Shown piece by piece: positions 1 to 11,181 of a stretch of 64,000 nt of DNA. The position numbers and the translations under genes are program-made. A model generated the notes under the pieces. The model searched no databases. It had not been told where the DNA came from and was given only the letters and a program-made list of their open reading frames with translations. Source of the DNA: Adiantum capillus-veneris (Eukaryota > Streptophyta > Polypodiopsida > Polypodiales > Pteridaceae); the NCBI GenBank assembly GCA_014529385.2, contig CM043954.1, forward strand, positions 1,718,501 to 1,782,500, given 5' to 3'. How positions within the stretch are numbered: the first letter of the stretch is position 1; every line of letters starts with the position of its first letter.

Positions 1-971
1 ACTCTCAGAAGGATGGATACACATTGCCTCTCATTGTCATAAGCTGGCCAGAGCCCATCTCACTAAAGGCAAACGAACCTTGTATGACCTTGACACCAAA
101 ACATACAATCCTCTCACGCCTTGTGAACATGAGATGACTACAACAAGGAAGGATCAGCTTGAACAAGAGGCCATTTACAAACTCATCCATACAAACTCAT
201 CCAGAAGAAAAATGTTGGTACTAATCCTTTTAAGGCACCAAAGAGGAAATGCAAGAGGAAGGGGGTCCAGTGGAGGGATACTGGTAGTCCACTTCCTGAT
301 ATCAAAATTTGGAGGTAGATTTTCAAGATACACACATCAAGAATGACCCTATACTTTTGAAGGTAGAAGATTCCTTTTGGCTCATCAATGATAAATTTTG
401 GTTCATACAAAAATTCAAGAAATAAGGGAAGGATGTAGATGTAACAGGCAACATGAACAATTCCTTAGGAATTACCAATGGTAACTTCTAGAAGTATTTG
501 ACGGGTAGTAACTAGTAGAAGGACAAAGATTCTAAATCCAAGCATGCCTTTGAAGCACCAAAACCTCAATTATCGATAAGGAAGAGCATGTACAATAGTG
601 GTCTGAGATATGGCACTCACACTCTCTCACTTTGCAATGTGTAGCATCAAAGCTTCTCTCATACCAAGTGTGAAGCTCACAAGGTGGTGATTACACCTAA
701 ATGTCTCCTTGTTGGGTATAGAGTATCTGGGTGCTATGTGAGATATTGGAGATGATTTACAAGAAGGAGAGGAGCCTATTTATAGGTTGGAGACCCCTCA
801 TTAAGATTATTGAGAATCCTAATTGACAAGCTTATCAAATCAAGATGATGATTTTATTTAATTTTTAGTATCAAAATATAGTGGGCCTTCTTTGCCTCCT
901 TGAGTCATGGATGTGGGCTCAAGAGAAAGGAATTATTGATTGTAGATAGGGTAAAATTAGAGGGTTAAGGG

Positions 972-972
<1 letters not shown>
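1..972. other. Unassigned repeat-like DNA
   Basis: I recognise no gene here. A plus-strand open stretch around 20-200 reads as a hydrophilic peptide with no motif I can name. Around 775-800 there is a TATTTATAG-like box, so this may be part of an old LTR, but no partner copy lies in the window. Confidence 0.3.

Positions 973-1010
<38 letters not shown>
973..1010. repeat. (GA)n microsatellite
   Basis: An almost pure GA dinucleotide run of about 36 bases follows a short G tract. Confidence 0.95.
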
Positions 1011-1012
<2 letters not shown>

Positions 1013-1573
1013 TTTACTATATGTACCTATCTTGAGGTGATGTGCTTTTTAAAGTTAGATCAATGGGTGTTTGTGTTAGTGGGATAGTAGGAGGATAGTA
1101 GTTAGTATTAGCAATCACTAAAAAGTTAATGATATATTTACAATGGGTAGAATGAGGTCGATGGTTGAAAGAAGATGGGTGAATGAAGTGAGAGAATCCT
1201 TGTGATGGTGAACCTTTGAATAAGTTTTGGACTTACTTGTGTAGGTTCTCAAAAATGAATGTCGATCCTTTCTTCTTCTTCTCCTTCTTATGTCATTTCT
1301 GCAAAGGTTGAACACCATGATAAACGTGACGATGTTGGTTGATGAGAATCGCTCACTTTGCAGAGATTAAGCATGGTTTTACATGCTAAATTTTATGTAT
1401 ATAGAGAAGAGATAAGAAATAATTGTAATTTAGAGGTATTAATGAGAGTCATAGAGATGGTGTATGTACATGTAGAGTTCATATGAGAGCTATGGAGGTG
1501 AGAGGGGAGGTTAATGATGAAGAGGGTGAGAGAAACCATGGAAGGTGCAGGTTTAAGGGAGGGATAGAGAGAA

Positions 1574-1611
<38 letters not shown>

Positions 1612-2821
1612 AAGTGTGAAGGAAGGTGAGAGAAGACTAGGCTAACTTGTGAGAAAAAGTGGGAAGACTGGAGTCCACCAAAAAAATCATATCTCATCAG
1701 TGATAGCTCCAAAAATTATGAAAAATCTTGAGTTGCTTATTCATCTTATGAGCTACATTGGTCATTTGGATCACTTTCTCAAAATCAGAGTGAAAGTGGA
1801 CGCCAAAAATCCCACCAAAACACCTGTTTTTTTCTCATTGTACAAGTCTTCCAGTGGCCTACCTTTTGTTGAATTTGCATAAGGCTCCAAGGGTGAGCCC
1901 CTCATTGAAGGAGATGATGGGAAAAAATAGGTTAGAATATAAACAACTTATGGAATCTAGAATAATGTTACGTATAAAAATAGAATATATAAAAATATAA
2001 GAAATCAAATAAGAGGGTCCTCATTTGATTTTATTGATGTAGCACTATTTACAAGAATTAAGGAAAAATGCATGTAGAAAATAATTTAGTAAAAGGGAAT
2101 GACGAGGTGAAAGGTATTTTTGTGCTTTTTCCCTGAAGTGGATTCACACCAAAATTTAGAGGGGCTTGGATGAAAAGTTTTATTTATAGAATAGAGGGAA
2201 TGCACAATGGTAAGAGAATTATGATAACGATGAGTCAATGTACATAACATACTTAGGTAAATAATCACACTTAATTAAAAAAATTCAAATAAATATAATA
2301 AAAATACATATATCTATGTTCTATATACAATGAAATATTTACACACAAATAGGCCATAATCTATTTTTTATTTCCTTATTTTACTTTATTTTTTGTGCTC
2401 AACTAGCCCAGTAACTAGCTAGCTGAGGGTTTTCAAGAAGATATGGGGGAAAGTCTCCTAATGCACACACGCTTATGTACAATATAAAGGTGAGCTTAGC
2501 CATAGTGTTTAGGTGATTTTATAGGGTGAGGTACCTTACTATGGCAAATATAGATAGCCAAAAAACGTCTACCATTAGTCCTCTCCCAAGATGATGGTAC
2601 ATCCATGTTCCATCAAAGGGCGTATTTTCCAATGAAAGTGGTTTTGAGTCCTCTGGAATATTTGGTATCTCTACAAGATTTTCACTGTGTAGCTCCTTGT
2701 CACTCTGGCTTCAATTACACACATGCATCATGCAACAAAACTTACACGAGATAGTAGCTCTTTGATAAGTCTTTGGTAGACCCTTTGGTAGAAGGCGACT
2801 TAAGTAGAGCTTTAGACAATA
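1011..2821. other. Non-coding AT-rich DNA downstream of Gyp1
   Basis: No coding sequence is convincing; the open frames are short and lack motifs. The stretch lies past the integrase end of the minus-strand Gyp1 relic, so it may hold a decayed 3' LTR. A segment at about 1650-1725 resembles 31700-31760: both share GACTGG-GTCCACCA, then a TATCTC-TCA block, then a GCTCCAAA block. Confidence 0.35.
1575..1610. repeat. (TG)n microsatellite
   Basis: A pure TG run of about 36 bases. The His-Thr peptide it encodes on the minus strand is a by-product of the repeat. Confidence 0.95.
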
Positions 2822-4095
2822 CCCGTTTACCTTCTTGGAGTGCTCTTTTCCATTCAAGTCCATGAGCTGGTAGTAGCTTGAGTTGAAAGCCTTCTTGACA
2901 ATGTATGGTCTCTGCTATCTAGTCTCAAACTTGGCATCAAAATGATTATCAAGTCAATTGTCGTACCTTAGCACAAGACCTTCTTCCTTGATGCCCTTTT
3001 CCATCAATTTCTTCTTGAGCTTTTCTTTTGATTGTGTAGATTTCCTCGTATAGCACTCATAAGCCGCTTCTCTCTTCCACTCAAGTTTCACTAAGGTAAG
3101 AAGTCAATATGCCCATGTTTCTTGGTCATCTTGTGCCCCCTTTCCATGGAGTTGCATTGTTGGAAGGTTCATCTCAATAGGTTGCAAGGCCTCTTGACCA
3201 TAGACCAAGTGAAATGGTGTGCACTATGTGACTTCCCTATATGTGGTTTGATATTCTCAGAAGGCACCATCCAAGAAGTCATACTACAACTTTGTCTTAT
3301 TTTTCACCATCTTTCTAATGACGGCTCCAATGAAACCATTAGCCTTCTCCACCAAACCATTTGACTGTGGGTAGTAGGTTGTGCTATGGCAATGTAGAAT
3401 GTGAAGCTCTTCACAAACTTCCTTGAGTCAACCCTTCGTGAACCCTGGACCATTATCAAAACCAATCTCCAAAGGTGCGCCAAATCTACAACAAATATTA
3501 GAGTAGACAAACCTACTCATTGTTCTAACATTTACCCTTGCCACACTTTGAGCCTATACCCACCTAGTCATACAATCTACAACCACTAGAATGTAGAGTT
3601 TACAATTTTTTGTTCTAGGCAGAGGACCCATAGCATCGATGCCCCACTTTTCAAAGGGTCCATTTGCAAGAACTATTTGCCTTGGACCATGTACCAATGT
3701 TCTATTTCTATTTCTGGACAATTGTGATAGCTTTTACATCAATGTTGGACATCCACATGCAGGCTTGGCCAAACTTACCCCGCAAGAAAAATATTTTTCA
3801 CAGTCAACTCTTGGGCAAAATGACTACCACATGCTTGCTCATGCAAACCCTCTAGAATGTCTAGAATTTACTCCATTGTTGGTACTCTTCTACACACATG
3901 GTCCTTTCCTCTTTGATAGAGGCAGCCTTCTAGGAAGAGATAGATACTTGCCTTCTTTATGAGCCTCCTCTTTTGAGCCTTTGTAAAGCCTTGTGAAAAA
4001 TGGCCTTCCAAAATGTAGCCACTAATGGGAGACAACAACTCCATTTTCTGGTACATTGGTTGCTTAACTACTATTGCCACCATAATGACTTGCAC
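2822..4095 (-). pseudogene. Gyp1 integrase, decayed Ty3/gypsy
   Basis: Read on the minus strand with several stops and frame changes, this stretch follows a gypsy integrase from end to end. It starts with the zinc-binding region near 4095-3850, with the peptide EGCLYQRGKDHVCRR. The catalytic core runs through about 3690-3300, with PFEKWGIDAMGPL, then VDCMTRW, then FDNG, and finally GLVEKAN carrying the last acidic residue. The C-terminal part reads WKREAAYECY and later NGYCLKLYL. The enzyme would insert the element's DNA copy into the chromosome. The catalytic acidic residues are still readable, but the frame is broken many times, so no protein is expected. It belongs to the same relic as the RNase H and RT pieces upstream at 4320-5610. 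Confidence 0.85.
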
Positions 4096-4319
4096 TTCAC
4101 ATGAAGCTGCTTGTTCTGCAAGTTAATCAGTGTCCTCACTTTGTTTCCTAGGAGTATGATATAGTTGCACCTCTTAAATTAATTAGAAAACCTATAGATG
4201 GCATGAACTTTTGTCCTTAGGCTTTCATTCTTGCATGCCAAAATCCTAAAATCTGCTTCACAATGAAAAGTGCATCCCCCTTTACCATGAGACATTATAT
4301 ACCTTGACTAATGTACATC

Positions 4320-4500
4320 TTCAAACCATGAAGTAATATGTCGTACTCCGCTTCATTGTCACTTGTTGAACCTGGTAGATTGGCCTTCTCTTGCATGACC
4401 ACTTCTCTACTTGGATCAATCAACACAAACCCTCCCCTTGCTTTACATGTGGCTCGTCAAAAGGCTCCATCAAAGAACAAGGCAAATGCATTAAGGATAC
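4320..4500 (-). pseudogene. Gyp1 additional (archaeal-type) RNase H
   Basis: The minus strand reads ALFFDGAF, then LIDPSREVVMQEKANLPGS, then SDNEAEYDILLHGLK. The FFDGA motif and the NEAEY motif mark the additional RNase H that plant Tat-lineage gypsy elements carry between their ordinary RNase H and the integrase. Its position here, between RNase H (4587-4871) and integrase (below 4095), fits that order. One stop lies just after the first motif. This piece assigns Gyp1 to a dual-RNase-H lineage, though the classification is inferred from motif and order only. Confidence 0.75.
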
Positions 4501-4586
4501 TTTTAAGTGGTGGCAATGGTAGGGTCTTTACTTTTTGGCACTTTTACCTCCTTCTCATGCACCCTATAAGTGAGAATCCCTACCTA

Positions 4587-4871
4587 TTATTCACGTACAC
4601 TATCTTCTGCCTTGAGAGAGTATTGAAACTCTTGCAATTCCATAATCCTAGTACTAAGATTCATTTGAGATGACGCCCAAGGGAATTTTTTTTTTGTAGT
4701 GAGAATTACAAAAGGTTTTGGTAGCAAATAGGATCTAAAATTTATCACCGCAAACATGAGAACAAGAATCATGAGTTCTGCTTCTGTGTAGCCTCTCTCT
4801 AAAGCATTCATGACTCTACTAGAAAAGTAGATGGGTCGCATCATGGTACTGTGGGGATCTTGTTGTAACAA
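4587..4871 (-). pseudogene. Gyp1 RNase H fragment
   Basis: The minus strand holds a 94-residue open stretch with RPIYFSSRVMNALERGYTEAE, then FRSYLLPKPFVILT, the usual middle of a gypsy RNase H, where PIYF-SR is followed by ER-Y-TE-E. The leading DAS-type motif lies just upstream in another frame. The piece continues the relic that includes the RT remnant at 4872-5610. Confidence 0.8.
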
Positions 4872-5610
4872 AACAACACCAATTGAGCACCAGCACTAGA
4901 GCTAACAAAGAATGCATACTCCCAACAAGGAGGCACGTGTTAGTACTTCTGACATAATGACTTTAATATTACAAAAATATTCTTCAAGCTCATTAGACCA
5001 AAAAAACTCTACTTGTGTCAAATTTTGCAAGGGGTGAAGTAACTCTGAGGCTAAGTGAATGAAGCGTGACATATAGCTAACCTTTTGAATGAATGACATG
5101 ACCTCCTTAAGACTCTTGGGTGATGGTAACTCAATAAGAGCTTTTGCCTTTGAAGGATCCACCTCGATGCCTTTGTAAGAAACTTTGTGACCAAGCAAGA
5201 TCACTTCATCCTCACCTATGCAACACTTGTCGGGGTTGAGTCCCGGGGCGGTCACTTTTTAGAATGTGTATGCTATCACGTGAGTTAACCGGAGAGGATT
5301 CTTAAAAGATCAAAATGTATCAGAATGTATACATACAGAGGGGGGTGGGGGTTTTCTAAATAGGCACGTAGTGTAATTATAGTATGTATATTGAGGTATT
5401 ATTAATAACCTCTTGAACGCACATGATATAGGAAGCTTTTGATAAGTGACCGCCCCGGGGGTTGAGTTGACCTCCCATGTCATAGATCTTCTTCAATCCT
5501 TCTTCTACCCTCTGTAGATGCAATGATTTTTAGCTATAAATGAAAAATTCATCAGTGAACACCCTAATTGACTCTCTAAAGAATGCTTGAAACACCATCT
5601 TCATGAAGCT
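4872..5610 (-). pseudogene. Gyp1 reverse transcriptase C-terminal part, split by a MITE
   Basis: The minus strand reads from about 5610 through SFMKMVFQAFFRESIRVF to TDEFFIYS, the catalytic region where gypsy RTs normally have two Asp residues; here the second is Glu. It continues through RVEEGLKKIYDMGGQLNPDKC and VILLGHKVSYKGIEVDP into the RT-RNase H connection. The frame is interrupted at 5242-5459 by a small inverted-repeat element; removing it and one copy of its 8-bp duplication rejoins the RT reading frame. The apparent Met start at 5255 lies inside the inserted element and is not a real start. Sequence upstream of about 5610 no longer reads as RT, so the 5' half of the element is missing. 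Confidence 0.85.
5242..5459. mobile_element. 218-bp MITE with 16-bp terminal inverted repeats
   Basis: The element begins CCCGGGGCGGTCACTT and ends with the exact reverse complement AAGTGACCGCCCCGGG. It is flanked by an 8-bp direct duplication, GGTTGAGT, at 5234-5241 and 5460-5467. The inside is AT-rich and non-coding. The host is a gypsy RT frame that reads through once the insert is removed, so both ends are certain. An 8-bp target duplication is typical of hAT-type transposases, but the terminal sequence is not a standard hAT end that I recognise, so the superfamily is an inference. Confidence 0.93.
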
Positions 5611-6130
5611 GTAAGGGCCTTCTCATAGCCCTTACAAAAGGCCAACACATCTAAGCCACCAACTTTAAAGATGAAAAAGAAACAAAAAAACAGAAAGCAA
5701 AAAAAACGTTCGAAAAAATTTGGGCTCAATTAAGCACCAAAACATACTTACGAGACACTTCCGGCTTATGCCATGGGAACATGGACATAACCAATGCATA
5801 GGAATTTAGATTTTCATTTTGAGAAAAATTAGCATAAAGGAAAAGATAAAATAAGGGAAAAGAAAAAATAAAAAGAAAAAAGAGAAAAGGAGAATATAAG
5901 GATAAGGTGAGTAAGTAACTTACTGATTAAGTTTTGATAAGTAAAATAAGTTATCAAAGAAAGATAAGTTATCAAGATAAGGAAGATAAGCTATCGAAAT
6001 AAGTGAAAGCACTTATAAAAAATGTGCATAAAAAGAGGGCTTCTCTTCTCATTTTTCACTTCTCTCCTTCATTTTCTCAAGGTGCAAAATTGAGAGTAAG
6101 ATTGAGAAAGACATAGCCACAAACCTCTTT

Positions 6131-6163
6131 CACACACACACACACACACACAGAGAGAGAGAT
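6131..6163. repeat. (CA)n-(GA)n compound microsatellite
   Basis: Eleven CA units pass directly into about five GA units. Confidence 0.93.
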
Positions 6164-6600
6164 CTCTCCAAGAGAATCAATGTCTAAAACCCTAATCAAG
6201 TATGTTAAAACTTGATCTTTTAATTCACACTACACTCTCCCTGTCCTCTCTCCTAGTTCTCAATATTTCCATAGATTGAATCCCCTTTGCCTCTTACCAT
6301 TCTCTCCAAGTAGCCAAATTGGTGTTCTTCAAGCAAAGTGAAGAGCCGACTACATCCAAAGCAAGGAAAGACTAGACCATACACACACTAAGGTAATGTT
6401 TTCTTGTTCTTTTTTATTCTCTTGCACTTGCTTTGAAGTGATTTACTTTCATGCTTACATAACTTTATGCTTAAGCTCTCATTTTCCATAAGCAAGCCTT
6501 TTGCTTGAGAAGAAGAAATAACTATCTTGTTGTTTTCCTCTAATTATGGTTCATTACTAATAATAACTAACCATGTTGCTAACAACTAACCCCGATGTTA

Positions 6601-6800
6601 TTTCAAGTTTCGTTGTTTCAAGTTTTCTAAATTACCAGATTAATATGGCATAGAGAGAGTAGAAATCACTCTCTTTAACCAAAGGTGACTGGAGATCATA
6701 CTTGTATTTCAAGTTCCGTTCTCTAGATTACAAGACTAATATCGCATAGAGAGAGTAAAAAGCACTCTCTTTAACCATAGGTGACTGAAGACCATACTAA
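6601..6800. repeat. Imperfect tandem duplication, about 100-bp unit
   Basis: Two adjacent copies start at about 6601 and 6707. Both contain TTTCAAGTT-CGTT, an A-rich block with ATAGAGAGAGTA, then CACTCTCTTTAACCA, then AGGTGACTG and A-ATCATACT or its variant. Within each copy GAGAGAGT and ACTCTCTT can pair as a short hairpin. Confidence 0.8.
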
Positions 6801-7195
6801 AATAGCATGCATGTTGGATAATGATTAATATCTATGCATATCCTTAAACCCGGCCAAAAATATCTTTTTCTATTTTTAAGATGCCTGAGATAATTGCCAC
6901 ATAATCACGAGCAATTAAGTAGTGGAATTTTTTGGAATTAACCATTCTATTCAAAGTGTCATTATAATTTACTCAAGAATGCTCTTATAAAAGGTTCTCA
7001 AGTTTTCTTTAAATTTAAGAAATAGGATTTTTCTTCTTTCAAAGAGAAAAAGAGTACGTGTGTAAGATTTGTTTAGTGATACCAATAAAGTTGATACTAA
7101 TTCTTTCAAGGAGAGTTAAGTTTTGAAGGGTAGCCCTATTCAAAGGTGTTTTTCCTTGGAAGTGAGAATTTCCTTCTAATTAAGGTTATCCCCCT

Positions 7196-7219
7196 CCCCC
7201 CCCCCCCCCCCCCCCCCCC
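7196..7219. repeat. Poly-C tract
   Basis: A run of 24 C residues, preceded at 7191-7195 by CCCCT. Its exact length may be unreliable in an assembly. Confidence 0.9.
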
Positions 7220-7890
7220 TTATCAATTGGAAAGTCTCAAAACTATAAACCTCTTCTAGCTACATACTCAATCCTCTTCCACGGTAGCAAGGATATGCTT
7301 AAATCCCTTCTACCGAATAATTTGTTAATCATTCATATTGCATGAACATTTTTCACTACACTAGCATGTCCACTCTTAGGAACTTCGTATTTTTCTATGC
7401 TTACACAACCATGCATGGAAGGGTTTCACTCTTGCATAAGCACTCAAAGGAAGTTTCTTGATTATTTGTCTCCAGATTGCAAGTTATTGCATTTTGAAGT
7501 TTTGTGTTTACCATGCATAGATCACACCAAAGAAAAAATTCATTGTAGAAAGCATATGCATTGTTCATTTCAAGTTTGTCTACTTTCAATTTTTTTTGCA
7601 AATTTGAAGGGGGGAGTAAGGGGATATCTTCACGAATGTTGTGACCGTGTTGCTTGAACATAAAACTCCCCTCACTTCCATGGAGATGAACCATGGATGG
7701 AAAAATGATGCAAAGGAACCAAAACGGGATTCGGCAAAGTTGGGGTTAACTTGAAACTTACATAGAGACAAAACCTTAAACTCCCAAGAGACTTGTTGTA
7801 CTTCTTAAGGTCTTGTTTGATTAAAGATTAAAATAAACTAGAAACCAAGAGATCATAACTCGAGGAACTTAATCTAGATTTAAACTAGGA

Positions 7891-8160
7891 TTAGAATACA
7901 AAATGATTTCCCAATAGATAATGCCAAAATTTGTCAACAGAGAAAACCATAGACACGCATTCTTTTGCAGTTGTAGTGTAATTATGCTTAGGGTAACTTA
8001 AGACCCTTCTAGCATAATAGATTGGATGATCAACTTTCTTATCATCAGCCTGGCACAACAAAGTCCCTACTGCTGTATGAGATGCATCAGCATTGACATG
8101 AAATTCTTTTGTCCAAGTAGGACTCACTAGAATTGGCGCTTTTACTAACCGGTCACAGTC
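7891..8160 (-). pseudogene. Gyp2 RNase H fragment (Ty3/gypsy)
   Basis: The minus strand reads APILVSPTWTKEFHVNADAS, then HTAVGTLLCQ, then DHPIYYARRVLS, then HNYTTTAKECVSMVFSVDKF. This is the start of a gypsy RNase H, with the first catalytic Asp in NADAS and the Glu of AKE. The fragment stops at about 7890, before the second half of the domain, and joins non-coding DNA. Upstream on the minus strand (towards 8290) the RT-RNase H linker is faintly readable. The nested CoilE block begins just beyond it. Confidence 0.85.
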
Positions 8161-8502
8161 CTAAAGCTTAAATCTAGCACCATTTTCACCCTATGCACTC
8201 AAATGAGCCCATGTTTCATTCAGAGTATCTATTTGGTATATACTTCAAGCCTGTAATGCTAAGTTTGCAAAAAGTTGAAGAAATCACTCAGTTGTAAATA
8301 ATCACGATTATTTACTTTTGTTGCAAATTTGTGTATTGACTTTATGAATTTGATCTTTATATGTTTTTATGCATCGGTGCATGTTCAAAAATTGATTTAA
8401 AGCAAATTGGACCAAAATTGTCAATATTTCAGCCTGAAAGACATTTCGGAGAAAGTCTGTCAAACTTTCTAACTTTGACACTTTATTCACTCAACAGGAG
8501 CC

Positions 8503-9783
8503 ATGCAAGCAGCACAGAAGGCCAAGAAGAAGCTCAACCAAAAACAAAAGCTACAAGAGCTACCACTATAGCAACTGAACCCCGATTCAGTCAAGAATGC
8601 CAAAGCGACCTATCTCTCAAAGGAATAGCTTGAAGAGCACAACACCACAGTGTTCACCGACAGATTCTAGAGCAAGGATGGACATCAGGTAGAGCTGCAA
8701 CTTCTACCCAAAGAAGTATATGATGTCGCCACAAAGCCCCAGACCAAAGAAGCCAACAGGAGGCTTGGTCTCAAAGAATTTTATGAACAAGAGTCGTGTG
8801 GAGTGGACTTCCAAAAAGCTTATGAGCTTTTGTCCACGATCAAAGAGGATGGAACCACTCAGATCTCTGACCCACAAGGGAATAAAGTTGAAGTAGTGAT
8901 TACCAAGGAGATAGTGGCAGAAGCACTCAGACTACCAACAGAAGGAATGACAATGAGGGCAAGAGATAGAAAGACGGTAGGAACTTCCACCAAGGAAACG
9001 GCCGTGGCCACATTTGCCGACCTCATTCGCAAACAGGTCGAAGAGTCTGCAAGGTTGTACCATCAGCATTTCCACTTCCTTGCCAAAAGACCGCCAAGGT
9101 ATACAACACCAAATCATGCGGTTTCCACAACCTTTACGCAAGTCCTCAAATCAACCACCAAGCAACCAATTGACCATGCAGAATATGTATTGTCCACATT
9201 GAAAGGGACAAAGAAAGAAGGGAAAATCACATATATGGGTGCACGGGAGGTTCTGACCAGGATTGTGTACCATGCTATCGGCATGGCCAACAACTTGTCG
9301 CCTACCCCAGATCAGAACACTTGGATAGTGTCAACACAATCTTCTGCTTGAGCTATAAGATTTGCCAAGAGATCATACAAGTCTGATGAAGAGTCAGCTG
9401 AGATCTCGCGAGAAAGACACAATAGTGAAAGCTCAGATAACAAGGAAAAAAGAGCACGACGGGGAATGTGTCTCCTCGCCCTTCTTCACTCGTTTTTAAA
9501 CAGCATGATCACCCCATGCCAAGCCCACCATTTCACCAGTAAAGGAAGCCAAAGGACCTAAACCCACCAAGGAGGCAGAGCCTGAACAAAGTAAGGCAGC
9601 TAAGTCTACAGAAGAGCAGCAAAACGAGCACGACGAAGAGCCAGAAAGGGCAGCCAGTCCTGCACCATCAGAGAACAACAAGAAGTTTGAGCAATCCAAA
9701 GAACAAAAGGCCAAAGAAACACCCTCTACCTCAACACACCAAGAGAAGGCCGAGGCATCCACGAAGCCTAAGGATGAGAAAAT
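8503..9783 (+). pseudogene. CoilE ORF, 5' part, unknown gag-like protein
   Basis: From the ATG at 8503 one frame runs to 9351, interrupted by three TAG codons at 8569, 8626 and 8668, each where Gln (CAG) fits. A TGA ends it at 9349-9351. The frame seems to continue after that stop and a later shift. The N-terminus is Lys/Gln rich. The middle (about 8700-9330) is a mixed helical domain with FYEQESCGVDFQKAYELL and KQVEESARLYHQHFHF that could be gag-like. The last part (about 9510-9780) is a low-complexity Glu/Lys/Pro/Gln linker. I do not recognise the family. The acceptor-like sequence TTCACTCAACAG lies just upstream of the ATG. Cop1 insertion ends this half. Confidence 0.6.
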
Positions 9784-9969
9784 TGTTGGGGTATAAAGCC
9801 CAATGTGGTCGCCCAGGTAAGTGGGCGGGCCGCCAGGTATGTACACATATTCTTTTGTAAAAACCTAATAAGAACTCACTATGCTCTACACATTACAGTA
9901 GAGCGAGTTCACCATATCGTCGTGCTCTTCTTCTCGCACTCTCTCTCGCGTCGCACTTCCGCTCGTACT
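9784..9969 (+). repeat. Cop1 5' LTR
   Basis: Starts TGTTGGGGTATAAAGCCC and matches 22378-22565 along its whole length. The exact 3' end is unclear because no CA terminus precedes the primer site; the copies agree up to CGCTCGTACT. Confidence 0.88.
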
Positions 9970-9972
9970 AAC

Positions 9973-9984
9973 TGGTATCAGAGC
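9973..9984 (+). promoter_or_regulatory. Cop1 primer binding site (tRNA-iMet)
   Basis: TGGTATCAGAGC is complementary to the 3' end of plant initiator-Met tRNA and is the standard copia primer site. It lies a few bases after the LTR end. Confidence 0.93.
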
Positions 9985-11068
9985 TCAGATCGAGGCTCGG
10001 GGTAGCACTGCAAGAGGCTTGAGTCACCAGCTCGGATTGGAGTGAAATTTGACAAGCAAAGACACGGCCCCAAATCTTGTGGGAGAGACCGTAGGACTTG
10101 GTGTGCTCAGAATTTCATTCAGAGGTCATCTCGGTCACCGTTCGGCTTCGACAAAGTTCTGCGCAGGCCATTTTCGACTACGTGGTCTCAGCGGGTGCAG
10201 ATCCGACTCTGCAAATTTGGGGTTTTTGGCCTACGACTACAGGTGCTGAGGATATCGACACTCCCAGAGTGTTGATTTGTGGTTGTCTACACATCGAAGG
10301 ACGGCTCACAATTCTTGGAGGCGTGTCACATACGACACGGGCGCATCTACACACAGTCTGTAGGCGACATCCACTAGTTCATCATGTAGCTTGTGTTTGC
10401 TGCTTGATATTCCAGATTTCATCCTGACATTGCAGGTACTTCCACATGGGATGTATTGTCAGAGATGATGTATGTGTGTTGAGGGTTTGCTGGTTGTGAG
10501 TCACGCAGCAAACAACCGCCGCAGCGGTTACAGCATACAGTGGGAAATTTGTGGATGTATGACTTTGTGGGAAGTCTATGTAGTGTCAGATTTACTGCAG
10601 CCTTTGTTGAGCGTCGAGTGAGGTTTTATTGAGCTGGGGCATTCTCGAATGTTGAGATCCTTTCGGTGATACAGGTCTTGGAGCCATCCCTCGAGCACCC
10701 TTAGATAGGCAGCTAGGATGTATTGACTGTGAGTTAGACAGTTGGGATTGCATCTTTGCTTTACTGCCGTTGAGGCATTGTCGCAGTCTATGCTTACAGG
10801 ACAGTGACAGGAGAGTCAGAGATAGTACAGGTGCAGGACAGGTTTACCCACAACTTATAGTGTTAGAGAGACGGTGGTTTTTCGAGCTGTTTTTTGGTCT
10901 GTTTTTAGTACACCAGCGCCATTTTACAAAGAAGACTCTGCCAAAATTTCTGCAGAATTTGAAGCTTTCTTGGTTCATTTGACAGGTTGATATTGGTTCA
11001 GAGGTCAGTTTACAGGGGAAACTCTGTCGAATTTTTCCCAGGAAAGTAAACTACTATGAAGCGTAGCT
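9985..11068 (+). other. Cop1 untranslated leader
   Basis: About 1.1 kb between primer site and gag start. Its open frames carry no domain motif. A long leader ahead of gag is plausible for copia elements and would hold the packaging signal. Confidence 0.6.
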
Positions 11069-11181
11069 ATGGCTGGATCACAGGACACAACTCTTTACAA
11101 TATCAAGAAGCTGGATGGAACCAATTTCCCATTGTTGAAGAAGCAGATTTGGCACGTGTTGGTACTAACGGGAGCAAAGCA
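11069..11181 (+). pseudogene. Cop1 gag N-terminus
   Basis: The ATG at 11069 opens MAGSQDTTLYNIKKLDGTNF, the typical beginning of a copia Gag, in which a short leader is followed by K-L-D-G-x-N-F and a W-K-type helix. After about 38 codons the frame runs into Ins1 and is lost. It resumes at about 12719 with KPIKLKGIKPEDMDEDEW, which is where Gag would continue. Gag would form the particle that holds the RNA. The true gag start is fixed by this N-terminus rather than by later in-frame Met codons. Confidence 0.85.

Larger units (their letters stand above)
5611..7890. other. Non-coding DNA, possible LTR or leader of an old element
   Basis: No coding region is supported. Around 5880-6010 the sequence is rich in repeated AAGTTATCAA and GATAAG words. 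A TATA-like ATAAAAAG near 6030 is followed by a pyrimidine-rich stretch, as in many plant LTR promoters. Microsatellites, a tandem duplication and a long C run lie inside and are listed separately. Confidence 0.35.

Noticed and set aside
1479-1712. Minus-strand His-Thr-rich peptide
   Set aside because: Encoded by the (TG)n run.
5242-5255. Met start of the Gyp1 RT fragment at 5255
   Set aside because: The first few codons lie inside the MITE; the true RT frame continues on its far side.
7397-7694. Two opposing open frames of 86-97 codons
   Set aside because: They overlap on opposite strands, lack motifs and lie in AT-rich non-coding DNA.
8803-8805. Apparent start of the CoilE protein at 8803
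   Set aside because: The codon is GTG and the same frame extends upstream through three TAG codons to the ATG at 8503.
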